Shown here: positions 1-7,806 of the stretch, in pieces
Layout: each line of letters begins with the position of its first letter
Numbering within the stretch: position 1 is the stretch's first letter
The notes under the pieces: model-generated
Database searches by the model: none
What the model was told of the DNA's origin: nothing
Seen by the model: the letters and a program-made list of their open reading frames with translations, nothing else
Program-made: the position numbers and the translations under genes
Assembly (NCBI GenBank): GCA_016714465.1
Contig: JADKDT010000009.1
Span: forward strand, 1 to 64,000
Direction: 5' to 3'
From: Candidatus Brachythrix odensensis
Lineage (GTDB): Bacteria; Chloroflexota; Anaerolineae; J036; Brachytrichaceae
Length of the DNA stretch: 64,000 nt

Positions 1-444
1 GATGACGTGTTTAGCGCTGACCCGGGTCTCTTCGCCGCGATTCATGACCGAGATCTCGTCGGGGGCGATCAGGGTGCCCTCGCCCTTGATCACGGTGACC
101 TGGTTCTTGCGCATCAGGAATTCGACGCCCTTGACCAGGCGATCGGAGACCTGCCGGCTGCGCTTGTGGGCCGCGTGGTAATCCACCCGCAGGTTGTCGA
201 AGGTAAAGCCGTAGTCCTTGCCCTCGCTGAGCAGTTCGATGACTTCGGCATTGCGGATCAGGGCTTTGGTGGGAATGCAGCCCCAATTCAGGCAGATCCC
301 GCCGAGATTGTCGCGTTCGATGATGGCGACCTTGAGGCCGAGCTGGGCGGCCCGAATGGCGGCCACGTAACCGCCGGGTCCGGCGCCGAGCACGGCGATG
401 TCGTACTTGGGCGCGGCCTTGGTGACGGATGTCTTTGTAGTCAT
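1..444 (-). CDS. lpdA: Dihydrolipoamide dehydrogenase, N-terminal part (runs off left edge)
   Basis: Reverse-strand reading frame open from an ATG at 444 to the window edge (148 codons). The N-terminus holds the FAD-binding dinucleotide fold with GAGPGGY, followed by the redox-active disulfide motif CLNWGCIPTK that defines the dihydrolipoamide dehydrogenase family of flavoprotein disulfide reductases. The enzyme reoxidises lipoyl groups of 2-oxoacid dehydrogenase or glycine cleavage complexes in the cytoplasm. A short extension (MTTKTSVTKAAPKYD) precedes the Rossmann fold. The rest, including the NAD and dimerisation domains, lies outside the window, so the partner complex cannot be deduced. 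Confidence 0.93.
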   Translation of the reverse strand, partial: MTTKTSVTKAAPKYDIAVLGAGPGGYVAAIRAAQLGLKVAIIERDNLGGICLNWGCIPTKALIRNAEVIELLSEGKDYGFTFDNLRVDYHAAHKRSRQVSDRLVKGVEFLMRKNQVTVIKGEGTLIAPDEISVMNRGEETRVSAKHVI

Positions 445-503
445 GGGCGCAATTGTAGTCGGGGGCGATCCAGACGGCCGGATGCAGTTCTTTCCTGGAA
501 TCG

Positions 504-605
504 GCGCTAATCTGCGTGAATCTGCGGATCCAATCCTGGATGTCACCCGTGCGGTTTCGGTCGGGTGGGGACGGTTTTTGTCCGCAGATTCACGCAGATT
601 GGCGC
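504..605. repeat. Inverted pair of CAGATT-type intergenic repeats
   Basis: Two 25-bp arms (504-528 and 581-605) are exact reverse complements built from units like AATCTGCGTGAATCTGCGGA, separated by about 50 bp. The same repeat occurs near 15.4, 19.3, 23.7 and 33.1 kb. It lies between lpdA and the Nudix gene, downstream of the latter, where it could form a cruciform or an RNA stem-loop. Related sequences are common in intergenic DNA of several bacterial phyla. Confidence 0.85.
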
Positions 606-615
606 AGATTTGGAT

Positions 616-1239
616 TCAGGGCGTATCACCCAGCGCTTCGAGGAGTTCGGCGAGGACCATCGCGGTGGCACCCCACACCCGGTGCCCGCCGACGACGAAG
701 TGCGGCATATCGACGACAAACGTTGTGCCGTTCCGGACGACCGGCATGGGCCCCACCGAGCGCGCCTCGGGAGTCGCCAGGGTCTCGAGCGCGACCTCGA
801 TGACCTCGGCGACCTCGGCCGGATTGGGCGCAAAGCGCGGGCGGCCCGGCAGCGCGGCAACGGCCGGGTGAATGAGGTAATTGCTGGGCGGGATATACAG
901 CGGGGTGAGGGTCCCCAGCACGTTGGCCTCGCTTACCTCGATGCCCAATTCTTCGCGAGTCTCGCGCAGGGCGGTGGCGATCAGGTCGTGATCGCCGGCG
1001 TCCATGCGCCCACCCGGGAACGAGATCTGCCCGCGGTGCTTGCCCAGCGTTTCGGTCCGGCGGGTGAGCACCACGTGGGCGACCCCATCCACCGGATAGA
1101 GCAGCACCAGCACACCGCCCAGGTGGGCGGCGCTGATGTCGGGGGGAACAAATCGTCCCGGCGGCATCATCCGGGACTGGCCGGCGAAGCCCGGGAGCGG
1201 GCGGCGCAGCGCCTCGCGGGCAAGGTCGATGACAAGCAT
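616..1239 (-). CDS. Nudix hydrolase, CoA pyrophosphatase type
   Basis: 207 residues. The Nudix box is present around GGRMDAGDHDLIATALRE then TREELGI. Asp replaces the first Glu of the generic box, as is usual in the NudL/UPF0035 branch that hydrolyses CoA and its derivatives to phosphopantetheine and 3',5'-ADP. LTRRTETLGKHRGQISFPGG just before it also fits that branch. The start MLVIDLA is chosen because the ATG lies one base from a 32-bp palindrome shared with the divergent gene; an upstream extension would run through that palindrome and antisense to the neighbour. The CoA substrate is inferred from family resemblance. Confidence 0.85.
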   Translation of the reverse strand: MLVIDLAREALRRPLPGFAGQSRMMPPGRFVPPDISAAHLGGVLVLLYPVDGVAHVVLTRRTETLGKHRGQISFPGGRMDAGDHDLIATALRETREELGIEVSEANVLGTLTPLYIPPSNYLIHPAVAALPGRPRFAPNPAEVAEVIEVALETLATPEARSVGPMPVVRNGTTFVVDMPHFVVGGHRVWGATAMVLAELLEALGDTP

Positions 1240-1240
1240 T

Positions 1241-1272
1241 GAGGGGATGATACGACGTCGTATCATCCCCTC
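1241..1272. promoter_or_regulatory. 32-bp perfect palindrome filling a divergent intergenic gap
   Basis: GAGGGGATGATACGAC is followed directly by its exact reverse complement. The palindrome occupies all but one base of the space between the Nudix ATG (1239, reverse) and the DUF3830 ATG (1273, forward). No room is left for separate leaders or Shine-Dalgarno sites, so both mRNAs would be leaderless or start within it. A dimeric regulator binding here would control both genes. The operator role is inference; the symmetry is read directly. Confidence 0.75.
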
Positions 1273-1713
1273 ATGTCCACCCCCACCCATGTCCAGATCT
1301 CCGTCGCCGGCGCAACTCTGCTCGCGCGTTTCGAGGACGCGGCCGCCCCTAAAACCTGCGCGGCGTTCCGGGCCCTGTTGCCCTATCGCCAGAAGCTCAT
1401 CCACGCCCGCTGGAGCGGGGAGGCGTGCTGGATTCCGTTGGGCGATTTCAAGCTGGATGTTGGCTTCGAGAACCACACCAGCCATCCGGCCCCGGGCGAA
1501 ATCCTGTTCTACCCGGGCGGCTACAGCGAGACCGAGATCTTGTTCCCCTACGGGGCCTGTCTGTTCGCCAGCAAGATGGGTCAACTCGCCGGCAATCACT
1601 TCCTCACCGTGGTTGAAGGGCGCGAGGCGCTGCCCGAGATCGGGCGGACAGTGTTGTGGCAGGGGGCGCAGGAGATAATCATTGAATATGCCCCCCAGCA
1701 ACCCCATCCTTGA
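1273..1713 (+). CDS. DUF3830 (cyclophilin-like fold) protein
   Basis: 146 residues, full length for DUF3830, a cyclophilin-like superfamily of unknown function. The family-like core reads LLPYRQKLIHARWSGEA, then LFPYGACLFASKMGQLAGN. No signal peptide or membrane segment is seen. The ATG abuts the palindrome at 1241-1272, so no Shine-Dalgarno site precedes it. The 3' end overlaps the nitroreductase start by about 26 bp, which implies translational coupling. In other genomes DUF3830 genes often sit near catabolic or transport genes, but no specific role can be given. Confidence 0.8.
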   Translation: MSTPTHVQISVAGATLLARFEDAAAPKTCAAFRALLPYRQKLIHARWSGEACWIPLGDFKLDVGFENHTSHPAPGEILFYPGGYSETEILFPYGACLFASKMGQLAGNHFLTVVEGREALPEIGRTVLWQGAQEIIIEYAPQQPHP

Positions 1714-2461
1714 CCTGATGCGCGGACATGCTTCGGCCCGCCACTTTCGGCCCGATCCGATTCCGGCCGAGACGCTCGAAACCATCATTGACTGCGCCCA
1801 GCGCGCGGCGACCTCGTCCAACTTGCAAGCTTATGCCGTCATCGCCGTCAGCGAGGCCAATCAGCGGGCCGAGTTGGCGGCGTTGTGCGGCGACCAGGCG
1901 CAAGTGCGTGAGGCGCCGCTCTTTCTGGTCTGGTGCGCCGATCTAAGCCGAATCGATCGCGCCACGGTCCTGCGCGGCCATCCGCATCGGCATGAGTACG
2001 TCGAGAACTTCCTGATCGCGACTATCGATGCTGCGCTGGCGGCCCAGAATGCCGCACTGGCGGCCGAATCGCTGGGTCTGGGCGTGTGCTATATCGGCGC
2101 GCTGCGGAACAACACCCGGGCGGTCATCCGTATGTTCGACCTGCCGCGGCTCATGTTTCCTCTCTTTGGGATGACTTTGGGCGTGCCCATTCGGCCGCCG
2201 CAGCCGCGCCCGCGCCTGCCCATCCGAGCCGTGCTGCATCACGAGCGTTACTCGGATGCAGGGCAGGATGAGGACCTGCGTGACTATGACCAAACGATGA
2301 TCGGGACCGGCATTTACGACGGGCGACAGGTGCCTGTCCCCGGCCACCCCGAAACCATGGAGGCGTATGGCTGGACAGAGCATACGGCCCGGCGGGTGGC
2401 CCGGCCCGCCCGGATCGACCTCAAAGCCGTCCTCGAGGAGCAGGGGTTCCTGCTGAAGTAA
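1688..2461 (+). CDS. NADPH-dependent FMN nitroreductase, NfsA-like
   Basis: 257 residues from the ATG at 1688 (a TTG at 1682 would add two). The N-terminal LMRGHASARHFRPDPIP and the RAATSSNLQAYAV segment match the FMN-binding start of oxygen-insensitive NfsA/FRP-type nitroreductases. ESLGLGVCYIGALRNN and the C-terminal GWTEHTARR with basic residues also fit. Such enzymes reduce nitro compounds, quinones or flavins with NADPH through bound FMN; the natural substrate is unknown. The start lies inside the DUF3830 gene, so the pair forms an operon driven from the divergent palindrome. Confidence 0.87.
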   Translation: MPPSNPILDLMRGHASARHFRPDPIPAETLETIIDCAQRAATSSNLQAYAVIAVSEANQRAELAALCGDQAQVREAPLFLVWCADLSRIDRATVLRGHPHRHEYVENFLIATIDAALAAQNAALAAESLGLGVCYIGALRNNTRAVIRMFDLPRLMFPLFGMTLGVPIRPPQPRPRLPIRAVLHHERYSDAGQDEDLRDYDQTMIGTGIYDGRQVPVPGHPETMEAYGWTEHTARRVARPARIDLKAVLEEQGFLLK

Positions 2462-2474
2462 CCGGGATCCGACA

Positions 2475-2529
2475 GATTTGCCGAGATCACACGCCCGCAC
2501 TGCGCGAGGGCGTGTGATTTCGGCAAATC
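2475..2529. repeat. Hairpin element (22-bp arms, 11-nt loop)
   Basis: Arms 2475-2496 and 2508-2529 pair along their whole length with a single G-T position. The hairpin begins 13 bp after the nitroreductase stop and could stop or stabilise the transcript, but no T-run follows. The arm contains CCGAGATC, shared with hairpins near 16.8, 29.4, 34.8 and 60.2 kb. The larger loop sets it apart from the tri-loop members. Confidence 0.8.
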
Positions 2530-2618
2530 AACAGACAAACACTATACAAAGCTGCTAAAACACATATCAGCCGTTGCTCAGACAACTATTTGATACTAGC
2601 GCGCACCAGCAGATTTCT

Positions 2619-2665
2619 TTCGGGAGCGATATCGCCCGGCCCTGCCGGGCGATATCGCTCCCGAA
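2619..2665. repeat. Hairpin element (22-bp perfect arms, 3-nt loop)
   Basis: Perfect arms 2619-2640 and 2644-2665 begin TTCGGGAGCGATATCG and surround a CCT loop. It ends 37 nt before the GTG of the next gene. The arm sequence GGGAGCGATATC recurs in hairpins at 7.07, 16.3 and 57.1 kb. No T-run follows, so it is not a classical terminator. The A/T-rich stretch between this and the preceding hairpin (2530-2610) includes TATACA at 2543-2548, a weak candidate promoter. Confidence 0.85.
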
Positions 2666-2702
2666 CAAAACCTGGCAGGGAGCTCTCAAGGAAGGTAACA
2701 CC

Positions 2703-3644
2703 GTGATACTGATTACAGGTTCGAACGGCTATGTGGGTGGATATGTGCTTCAAGCGCTTGCCCGAAGTGGGCCCGCGCAGCATGTGAAGGGGCTGGTGCG
2801 TTCCGAGGCGCAGGCCGACAAGATCCGGAGATACGGTGCGGTGCCTGCCATAGGGGATGTCACCGATGTGGCCTCGCTGGAGAAGGCGATGCTGGGCGTC
2901 GACATCGTCATCCACCTCGCCGCGGTCAATCGCGATCGGGGCGCCTCGACGATGGCGCGGATCAACGCCGAGGGAACCCGCAATGTTGTGAGTGCCGCCA
3001 AATCAGCCGGCGTCAAGCGCATCATCAACCTGGTCGGTCTTGGAGCGGACGAGAGCCGGCCCTATCCGCTCGCTTCGACGCAGGGCCAGGGCGTGCGGGC
3101 CATCATCGAGAGCGGCATCCCCTACACGATCCTCGAAACCTCGGTCATCTTTGGCGAGGGCGACGAGTTCATCAACACCCTGGCCGGCCTGGCCCGCATC
3201 CCACCTTTCATGGTTGTGCCCGGCGACGGCAAGACCGCCTTTCAGCCCATGGCGGCCGCCGATGTCGCCGCCTGTATCGTTAAAGCCGTCGACCTGCCCG
3301 AAACGATCAACCAGCGCCTGCAAATCTGCGGCAGCGAGGTGCTAACGCTCGAAGCCATCATCGACGCGATCATGGCCGAGATGGGGATCAAGCGGGTCAA
3401 AGTCAAGATTCCGGCCGGGCTGCTCAAGCTCCCCGTCGCGGTGATGGACAAGCTTCTGCCCAAGCCGCCCGTCACCCCGAGCCTGCTGGGCATGCTGGGG
3501 GTGAACAACACCACCCGCGACAACAAGACCGAGACTGTCTTCGGGATCACGCCGCTGCGGCTGCGGGATGGGATCGCCTTCGTCCGCAAGATGACCCTGG
3601 GCAAACTCATTCGGCGTTCGCTGGGCAAGGGTGAATACCGTTAA
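2703..3644 (+). CDS. Atypical extended SDR / NAD(P)-binding epimerase-like protein
   Basis: 313 residues from a GTG at 2703 preceded by AAGGAAGG. The start VILITGSNGYVGGYV is the glycine-rich NAD(P) site of NmrA/NDUFA9-like atypical short-chain dehydrogenases, followed by DVTDVASLEKAMLGVDIVIH and HLAAVN. The canonical YxxxK is not obvious, as is common in this subgroup, whose members act as redox sensors, quinone-biogenesis factors or reductases. An in-frame extension upstream to 2574 would cross the hairpin at 2619-2665 and is rejected. The substrate is unknown. Confidence 0.8.
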   Translation: MILITGSNGYVGGYVLQALARSGPAQHVKGLVRSEAQADKIRRYGAVPAIGDVTDVASLEKAMLGVDIVIHLAAVNRDRGASTMARINAEGTRNVVSAAKSAGVKRIINLVGLGADESRPYPLASTQGQGVRAIIESGIPYTILETSVIFGEGDEFINTLAGLARIPPFMVVPGDGKTAFQPMAAADVAACIVKAVDLPETINQRLQICGSEVLTLEAIIDAIMAEMGIKRVKVKIPAGLLKLPVAVMDKLLPKPPVTPSLLGMLGVNNTTRDNKTETVFGITPLRLRDGIAFVRKMTLGKLIRRSLGKGEYR

Positions 3645-3683
3645 TTTCTTCGGAGGCGAGATCGCCTCGCGAGTCGGAATATC

Positions 3684-3728
3684 TTGGAAACGATATGCGC
3701 CGGCGCAGCCGGCGCATATCGTTTCCAA
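3684..3728. repeat. Hairpin element (21-bp perfect arms, GCA loop)
   Basis: Arms 3684-3704 and 3708-3728 are perfect and begin TTGGAAACGATATGCG; the loop is GCA. It ends 12 nt before the GTG of the SRPBCC gene, and the AAGGA Shine-Dalgarno site begins at the very end of the right arm, so the structure abuts the ribosome site. Confidence 0.88.
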
Positions 3729-3740
3729 GGAATCCCTGCT

Positions 3741-4202
3741 GTGAAGCAAAGCACATTCGACAGCGCCTTTGTCCTGGCCGCGCCCATCGAGGCCGTCTGG
3801 GCCTTTCATGCCGACCCGGCCATGCTGGCCAAGGTCATGCCCAGCATGCCGCGCCTGCGGGTGGCCCGTTTTGACGCGCCGCTTCAGGCCGGCAGCGCCA
3901 TACATCTCGAACTGTCACTCGGGCCATTCCGGCAGCCGTGGGAATTGACCGTAGTGGAGGTTGCGCCCGGCCGCCAATTTGTCGATCGACAAACCGGGCG
4001 CGGGCCGATGGCATCCTGGCGCCACACCCATGCGTTTGAAGCCGTTGGGGAAAGCACGCGCGTCATCGACCATATCGAGTACGCGTTGCCGCTGGGAGTA
4101 TTGGGGCGTGCCGCCGCGGCGCTCTTCGGCGGGTTCGGGATGCGGATGCTGTTCGCTGTCCGCCGGCGCAAGACCGCGGCCTGGTTTGCCGCACATCGCT
4201 GA
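3741..4202 (+). CDS. SRPBCC-fold protein (polyketide cyclase/START-like)
   Basis: 153 residues from a GTG start. The beginning FDSAFVLAAPIEAVWAFH is the first strand and helix of the SRPBCC/Bet v 1 fold, with the typical P-I-E-x-V-W signature. The middle (ELTVVEVAPGRQFVDRQTGRG and WRHTHAFEAVG) follows the beta-sheet pattern of the family, ending in a basic helix. These proteins bind hydrophobic ligands or act as cyclases; ligand unknown. It follows the SDR gene by about 100 bp on the same strand, separated by a hairpin, so the two may be co-transcribed. Confidence 0.8.
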   Translation: MKQSTFDSAFVLAAPIEAVWAFHADPAMLAKVMPSMPRLRVARFDAPLQAGSAIHLELSLGPFRQPWELTVVEVAPGRQFVDRQTGRGPMASWRHTHAFEAVGESTRVIDHIEYALPLGVLGRAAAALFGGFGMRMLFAVRRRKTAAWFAAHR

Positions 4203-4660
4203 CCCCGTCCGCTTCACCTCGCGGGTAGGCGCGCCCCCGTCTGAATCACCAAAAAACACGGATGCTGCGGATGACACGCCTCCGTCTGAATCACGGATTG
4301 GCACGGATGACACCGATTTCACAGATGCTACCCACCCCCCAAAAAACGCCGCCATCCCTCGCGAAACTCCGGCCTAGGCCGGAGTGACAGCGGGATCCAT
4401 ACAGCGGCCGGGTGACACCGATGATCGGCATCGGGTTCGACTCCCAAGGCGTTGCCCCTACGGCAAGCTCAGGGCAGGCTCTGGGCTGATATGGGGCCGC
4501 GCCGTTGGCGCTGGGTGCAGTGAGAACATGATTGAGCCGGCAACCAGCCGGCGCTACTTCCGCAACGAGCGGATCCTCATGCGCGCCATCGTCGACGACA
4601 TTCGAACCCGGGCGCCCGAGATCTGTGCTCGCCTGAAACTCGTCTAGCCGCCCATCCGGG
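4203..4660. other. Intergenic stretch with degraded repeats
   Basis: About 460 bp with no convincing gene. It holds two similar copies of CCGTCTGAATCAC near 4230 and 4288, an ACGGATG-rich stretch, a 20-bp perfect palindrome at 4366-4385 (ACTCCGGCCTAGGCCGGAGT), and at about 4440-4520 a degenerate copy of the CCCAGGGCGTTGCC/CTGGGCT...GGGGCC repeat seen cleanly at 6087-6131. It appears to be a repeat graveyard. Confidence 0.6.
4528..4647 (+). CDS. Possible small ORF of unknown function
   Basis: 39 codons from an ATG preceded by a weak purine stretch (GTGAGAAC). The predicted peptide is rich in Arg and Ile (RNERILMRAIVDDIRTR). It may be the tail of a decayed gene rather than a real product. No family is recognised. 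Confidence 0.2.
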   Translation: MIEPATSRRYFRNERILMRAIVDDIRTRAPEICARLKLV

Positions 4661-5975
4661 TCAACCGTTCTCAGGTGTCAGGCTGATTTGGCCAATGCCA
4701 TCGGTGCCGCCATCCCCAAGGTTGTAGACCAGCCGGTTCGCGGCGCTGACCGTGCCGGAGGCCGCTAGCGCGCCGGCCTCGCCCACGCCTGACAGCAGGA
4801 ATACGGCCGTTGCAGAGCCGATGAAACTCGGCCGCGCCGAGCGCAGCCAGCGCCGCTCGGTGATGACATCCCCGCCGCTCGAGACCGTCTTGAGACACAA
4901 CAGGTGAGTGATCTTGGCCCCGTGAATCGCCTCGCGCAGCGCGGCCTGAAGCAACGGCGTGCGTCCACCGGTGGCGGCACGCAGTCGTGAGGTCCTTGGC
5001 CAGGGTGTCCCAGGCGGCCGCCGTGGCATCGGCCTGCGCGACCGCCGTGCGGGCCACTTCCAGGCGCAGCGCCAGTTCCGCCTGAGCGCCCTTCCATGTC
5101 TTGATCTGCTTCTCGAGCTCGCCAGCCGGTTTGCCATCATCCTTGCGCCGCGCCACCTCGAGTTCGGTGTCCCCGATCCGCTTGGCGAGGTCGGTTGTGG
5201 TCGCCACTGCTGGGGCAATGACAACCTCGTTGACCCGGCGGCGCTGAGCATCCAGATGCGCGCGCTGTTTCTGCAGCGCGGCGAAGCGGGCGAACAAGGG
5301 CGATGCCGTGATCAGGTCAAAGCCCTCAATGACCGCCGAGACCTGGAGTTCCTTGAGCCGGCGCGCAACCTCGGCCATCAGGGCCAGGTTGTCGGCCTTG
5401 AACTCCCGGCCGGTTGCGACATAGTTGGTCCGGATGAGACTGGCAATCTGGGAAACCGCGCCGATCACGGCGCCACCGACGGCAAGCGCGGACGTGATCG
5501 AGAGCATCTCGCGCAACGTGTCTGAATCGTCGGCGGGGGCCTCGCGTGGCTTGCCCAAGGTCTCAAGGGCCCCGATGCGGGCGGAGATATCGGCCTCGTG
5601 CCAATCGAGCACTGGCTTGATTTGAAGCAATACGGCGTCGGTGGAGGCGATGTCCGTCTGCTCAACCAGGAGCACCCGCGGCGAGCCCGGCCCCTTGATC
5701 GCGTCGTTCACTCGTCTGGCAATCTCTGCGGCGGCGTCGCCCAGCGCGGCATAGCCCACGACCTCGGCCAATGTGCCGAACTTGTCCTTGGCTTCGATGG
5801 TGCCTTCCAGCCCCGTCGCCGTCACGGCGGGCAGTTGCGCTTTGAGCGTCGCGGCCTCAGCCTCGGCAATGCCCTTGCGCGCTTCGGCCTTGGTTTGCGC
5901 CAGTTTCAGGTCTTTCGCTTCTTGATCGAGCGGCACGGTGTCGGCGGCAGTTTTCGGTTCGGGTATCTCGGCCAT
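4661..5975 (-). CDS. Unknown coiled-coil protein with one hydrophobic segment (frameshifted)
   Basis: Restored length about 437 residues. The first 335 run from the ATG at 5975; near 4975 the frame shifts and the C-terminal hundred (TGGRTPLLQAALRE through a hydrophobic GSATAVFLLSGVGEAGAL segment) continue in another frame to the stop at 4661. The N-terminus is Ala/Glu/Lys-rich and predicted coiled coil, a hydrophobic patch (SITSALAVGGAVIGAVSQIA) lies about residue 165, and a second charged helical region (ARRKDDGKPAGELEKQI) follows. No signal peptide, no known domain. The shift is probably a sequencing indel. Confidence 0.6.
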
Positions 5976-6086
5976 GATGCTCCTTGAAGGCTTGCCACTT
6001 GAATGTCAGTCTACGCCGCTGCGCCAAAGCGCGCAAGCGCAATTCGGTGTCGCCCTTTCAGGGCTCGTCACATGCCGGCGGGGCGA

Positions 6087-6131
6087 CCCAGGGCGTTGCC
6101 CTGGGCTATCACATTTGGCCCCGTTGGGGCC
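6087..6131. repeat. Double mini-palindrome of the CCCAGGGC/GGCCCC type
   Basis: Two adjacent stem-loops, CCCAGGGCGTTGCCCTGGG at 6087-6105 and GGCCCCGTTGGGGCC at 6117-6131. This composite is a widely dispersed intergenic repeat in several environmental phyla and is often mis-annotated as short proteins. It lies upstream of the unknown coiled-coil gene, within the 5976-6306 gap, which contains no gene. Confidence 0.7.
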
Positions 6132-6266
6132 AGCCGTCGTTGGCCAGGATTGCCGCGCTGCGTCACCCAGAACGCACTGGGGTTGCCGCCCCCATCCACT
6201 TAATGGCATTGCGCTAATCGAGTTGCGCGGGCGCGAGGCCGAAGGCCCTTGTTGAATCAGCCGGCA

Positions 6267-6287
6267 CCTTCTCCCAGCGGGAGAAGG
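6267..6287. terminator. CCTTCTCCC/GGGAGAAGG stem-loop
   Basis: Nine-base arms with a 3-nt AGC loop, 20 bp past the stop of the DUF4013 gene on the reverse strand. No U-run follows, so termination is uncertain. The same motif is a common dispersed repeat in many bacteria. Confidence 0.45.
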
Positions 6288-6306
6288 TCATGGGCTTGCA
6301 GCGGTC

Positions 6307-7053
6307 CTACCCGCCGATGGTCGCCGGCGGCACAAGCGGCATGGGCACGGGCGCCAGCGCCTGGCTGTCCTTGAGCATGATCTGGCCCATCAGATGGGCA
6401 TACACGACCTGCGAGTAGCCGGTAACCCCGACCGAGAGCGCCATCACCGCAATCGTTCCCAGACACGGGACGAACGACAGAACGATTGTGACGACGCCCA
6501 CCCCGATACCCATGGCTCCCAAGGTCAATCCGGCCAGAATGATGTCGACGATGCGGCGACGGGTGAAGGCCAGCACCTCTCCAAACTTGAGGCATGACGC
6601 AAACGTGCCGTGGCGATAAAACTGCCTGTATACGCCGGGCATGAACAGGCTGAGGGTCAGCGCGACAATCGCGACCACGCACAGGATGGCGATCGAGCCA
6701 ACACTGAGCACTGCCGCGACATCGCGCTCTTGCTGGCGCGTGTTCGCTGCGCTGGCCAGGCCCGTGCCCGCGATGATGAAGACGAAGAAGCAGCCATAGA
6801 TCAGGAACACGGGCAGGAGATAGACCATCTGGGCCAGAACCAGCAACAGGCCGCGCTGGAACTTCGACCCGATGTCGTCCCAGTCTGGCAGGATCGCGTC
6901 CCGCCCCGCCATGACATTCCTGCTGTGATCGAGGGCGTAGCCAAACAGCGCGAAGTTGAGGAAAGGAACAAGCGCCACCAGGCCGGTGATCGCCAGCTTC
7001 TTGACGAAGTTGGGGTCCTGGGTGGGGTGCTGAAGCGCGCGAGAAATATTCAT
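6307..7053 (-). CDS. DUF4013 membrane protein
   Basis: 248 residues starting MNISRALQHP. The FGYALDHSRNVMAG and LPDWDDIGSKFQRGL motifs are those of DUF4013, an integral membrane family of unknown function. Several hydrophobic helices are visible (ITGLVALVPFLNFALFGY, VLAQMVYLLPVFLIYGCFF, VGSIAILCVVAIVALTLSL and two nearer the end). The chosen ATG is 12 nt from the inner end of the hairpin at 7066-7108; a longer in-frame start would be encoded by that hairpin. No clear Shine-Dalgarno site is seen. It lies 77 bp downstream of the Yip1-like gene on the same strand. Confidence 0.82.
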   Translation of the reverse strand: MNISRALQHPTQDPNFVKKLAITGLVALVPFLNFALFGYALDHSRNVMAGRDAILPDWDDIGSKFQRGLLLVLAQMVYLLPVFLIYGCFFVFIIAGTGLASAANTRQQERDVAAVLSVGSIAILCVVAIVALTLSLFMPGVYRQFYRHGTFASCLKFGEVLAFTRRRIVDIILAGLTLGAMGIGVGVVTIVLSFVPCLGTIAVMALSVGVTGYSQVVYAHLMGQIMLKDSQALAPVPMPLVPPATIGG

Positions 7054-7065
7054 GGGTACGAAATT

Positions 7066-7108
7066 CGGGAGCGATATCCCGAGGCACATCCTCGGGATAT
7101 CGCTCCCG
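7066..7108. repeat. Hairpin element (19-bp perfect arms, CACAT loop)
   Basis: Arms 7066-7084 and 7090-7108 begin CGGGAGCGATATCCC, nearly the same as the hairpin at 2619. On the reverse strand it falls between two membrane-protein genes and ends 12 nt before the ATG of the second one, which has no other obvious ribosome site. Confidence 0.87.
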
Positions 7109-7129
7109 GTTTGGGTCCGTCTGGCGCCC

Positions 7130-7675
7130 TTAGCGCGTGGGCGTCGTGAGCGCGCCAACCGCGGCGCCGCCGACACCGAGGATCGTGCCGATCAGCATGC
7201 TGACCAGGAAGATCGCGATGAAGGTGATGACCGCGGTGATGACGGCCTTGCCTGTGTCGAACTCGGCTGCTTCGCGCACGGCAATGACAAAGGCGATCGC
7301 GCCCAGGACGATTGCCGCAATCGTGCCGAGGCACGGGATGAAGTTCAGGACCTGGAAGATGTTGGTGTGCCCCAGCACCCGCAGCATTTCCTGGGTATTG
7401 GTCTTGCCGCCCTGGCGCTCGGCCACAAAGCCGGCAACGAAGGCGCTGACGATCCAGCCCAGCAGCGCGCTGAGCACGTTTGCCACCAGCGACAGGACCG
7501 GGTTGCCGAGCAGCAGGCCGATCAGGCCCGAGATCAGCGAGGCGGCCACGGTGATGATGGCTGCTGGCGCCAGTGACGCCGGATCCTCCGCAATTTCCTT
7601 GTATATCGGGGCCTTGAGCGTAATCACGCCCATCAAGCGCTGCATCATCGACGACGAACCAACGGGCTGCATCAT
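7130..7675 (-). CDS. Yip1-family-like membrane protein
   Basis: 181 residues. An amphipathic start (MMQRLMGVITLKAPIYKEIAEDP) precedes about five hydrophobic helices, including AAIITVAASLISGLIGLLLG and AGFVAERQGGKTNTQEMLRVLG, the loop typical of Yip1-domain proteins. The order matches small bacterial Yip1-like proteins of unknown role in the membrane. It is first in a two-gene run with the DUF4013 gene. A 7-bp inverted repeat at 7710-7727 lies just upstream. Confidence 0.7.
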   Translation of the reverse strand: MMQPVGSSSMMQRLMGVITLKAPIYKEIAEDPASLAPAAIITVAASLISGLIGLLLGNPVLSLVANVLSALLGWIVSAFVAGFVAERQGGKTNTQEMLRVLGHTNIFQVLNFIPCLGTIAAIVLGAIAFVIAVREAAEFDTGKAVITAVITFIAIFLVSMLIGTILGVGGAAVGALTTPTR

Positions 7676-7709
7676 GTTGACAATCCTCCAAGACGATTAG
7701 TGCGATTTT

Positions 7710-7727
7710 GTGTCGCAATAGCGACAC
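7710..7727. promoter_or_regulatory. Inverted repeat GTGTCGC-N4-GCGACAC
   Basis: Seven-base arms spaced by AATA, 35 bp upstream of the Yip1-like start, in the 130-bp gap behind that gene and downstream of TauE. The size and spacing suit a dimeric repressor operator. No clear -35/-10 pair accompanies it. Confidence 0.4.
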
Positions 7728-7806
7728 GACGCACGGATTGTAGCCAGCGAGGGCTGGAGCGCAAGGGGGTCAATGCCGAGCGCCCGTAAACCCGCCAGGT
7801 ACTCGG

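Noticed and set aside
7..510. A forward frame of 167 codons at the left edge
   Set aside because: It is antisense to the clear lpdA N-terminus with its redox-active Cys motif.
616..1821. A 401-residue version of the Nudix gene
   Set aside because: The extension would cross the palindrome and be antisense to DUF3830; the family starts at MLVIDLA.
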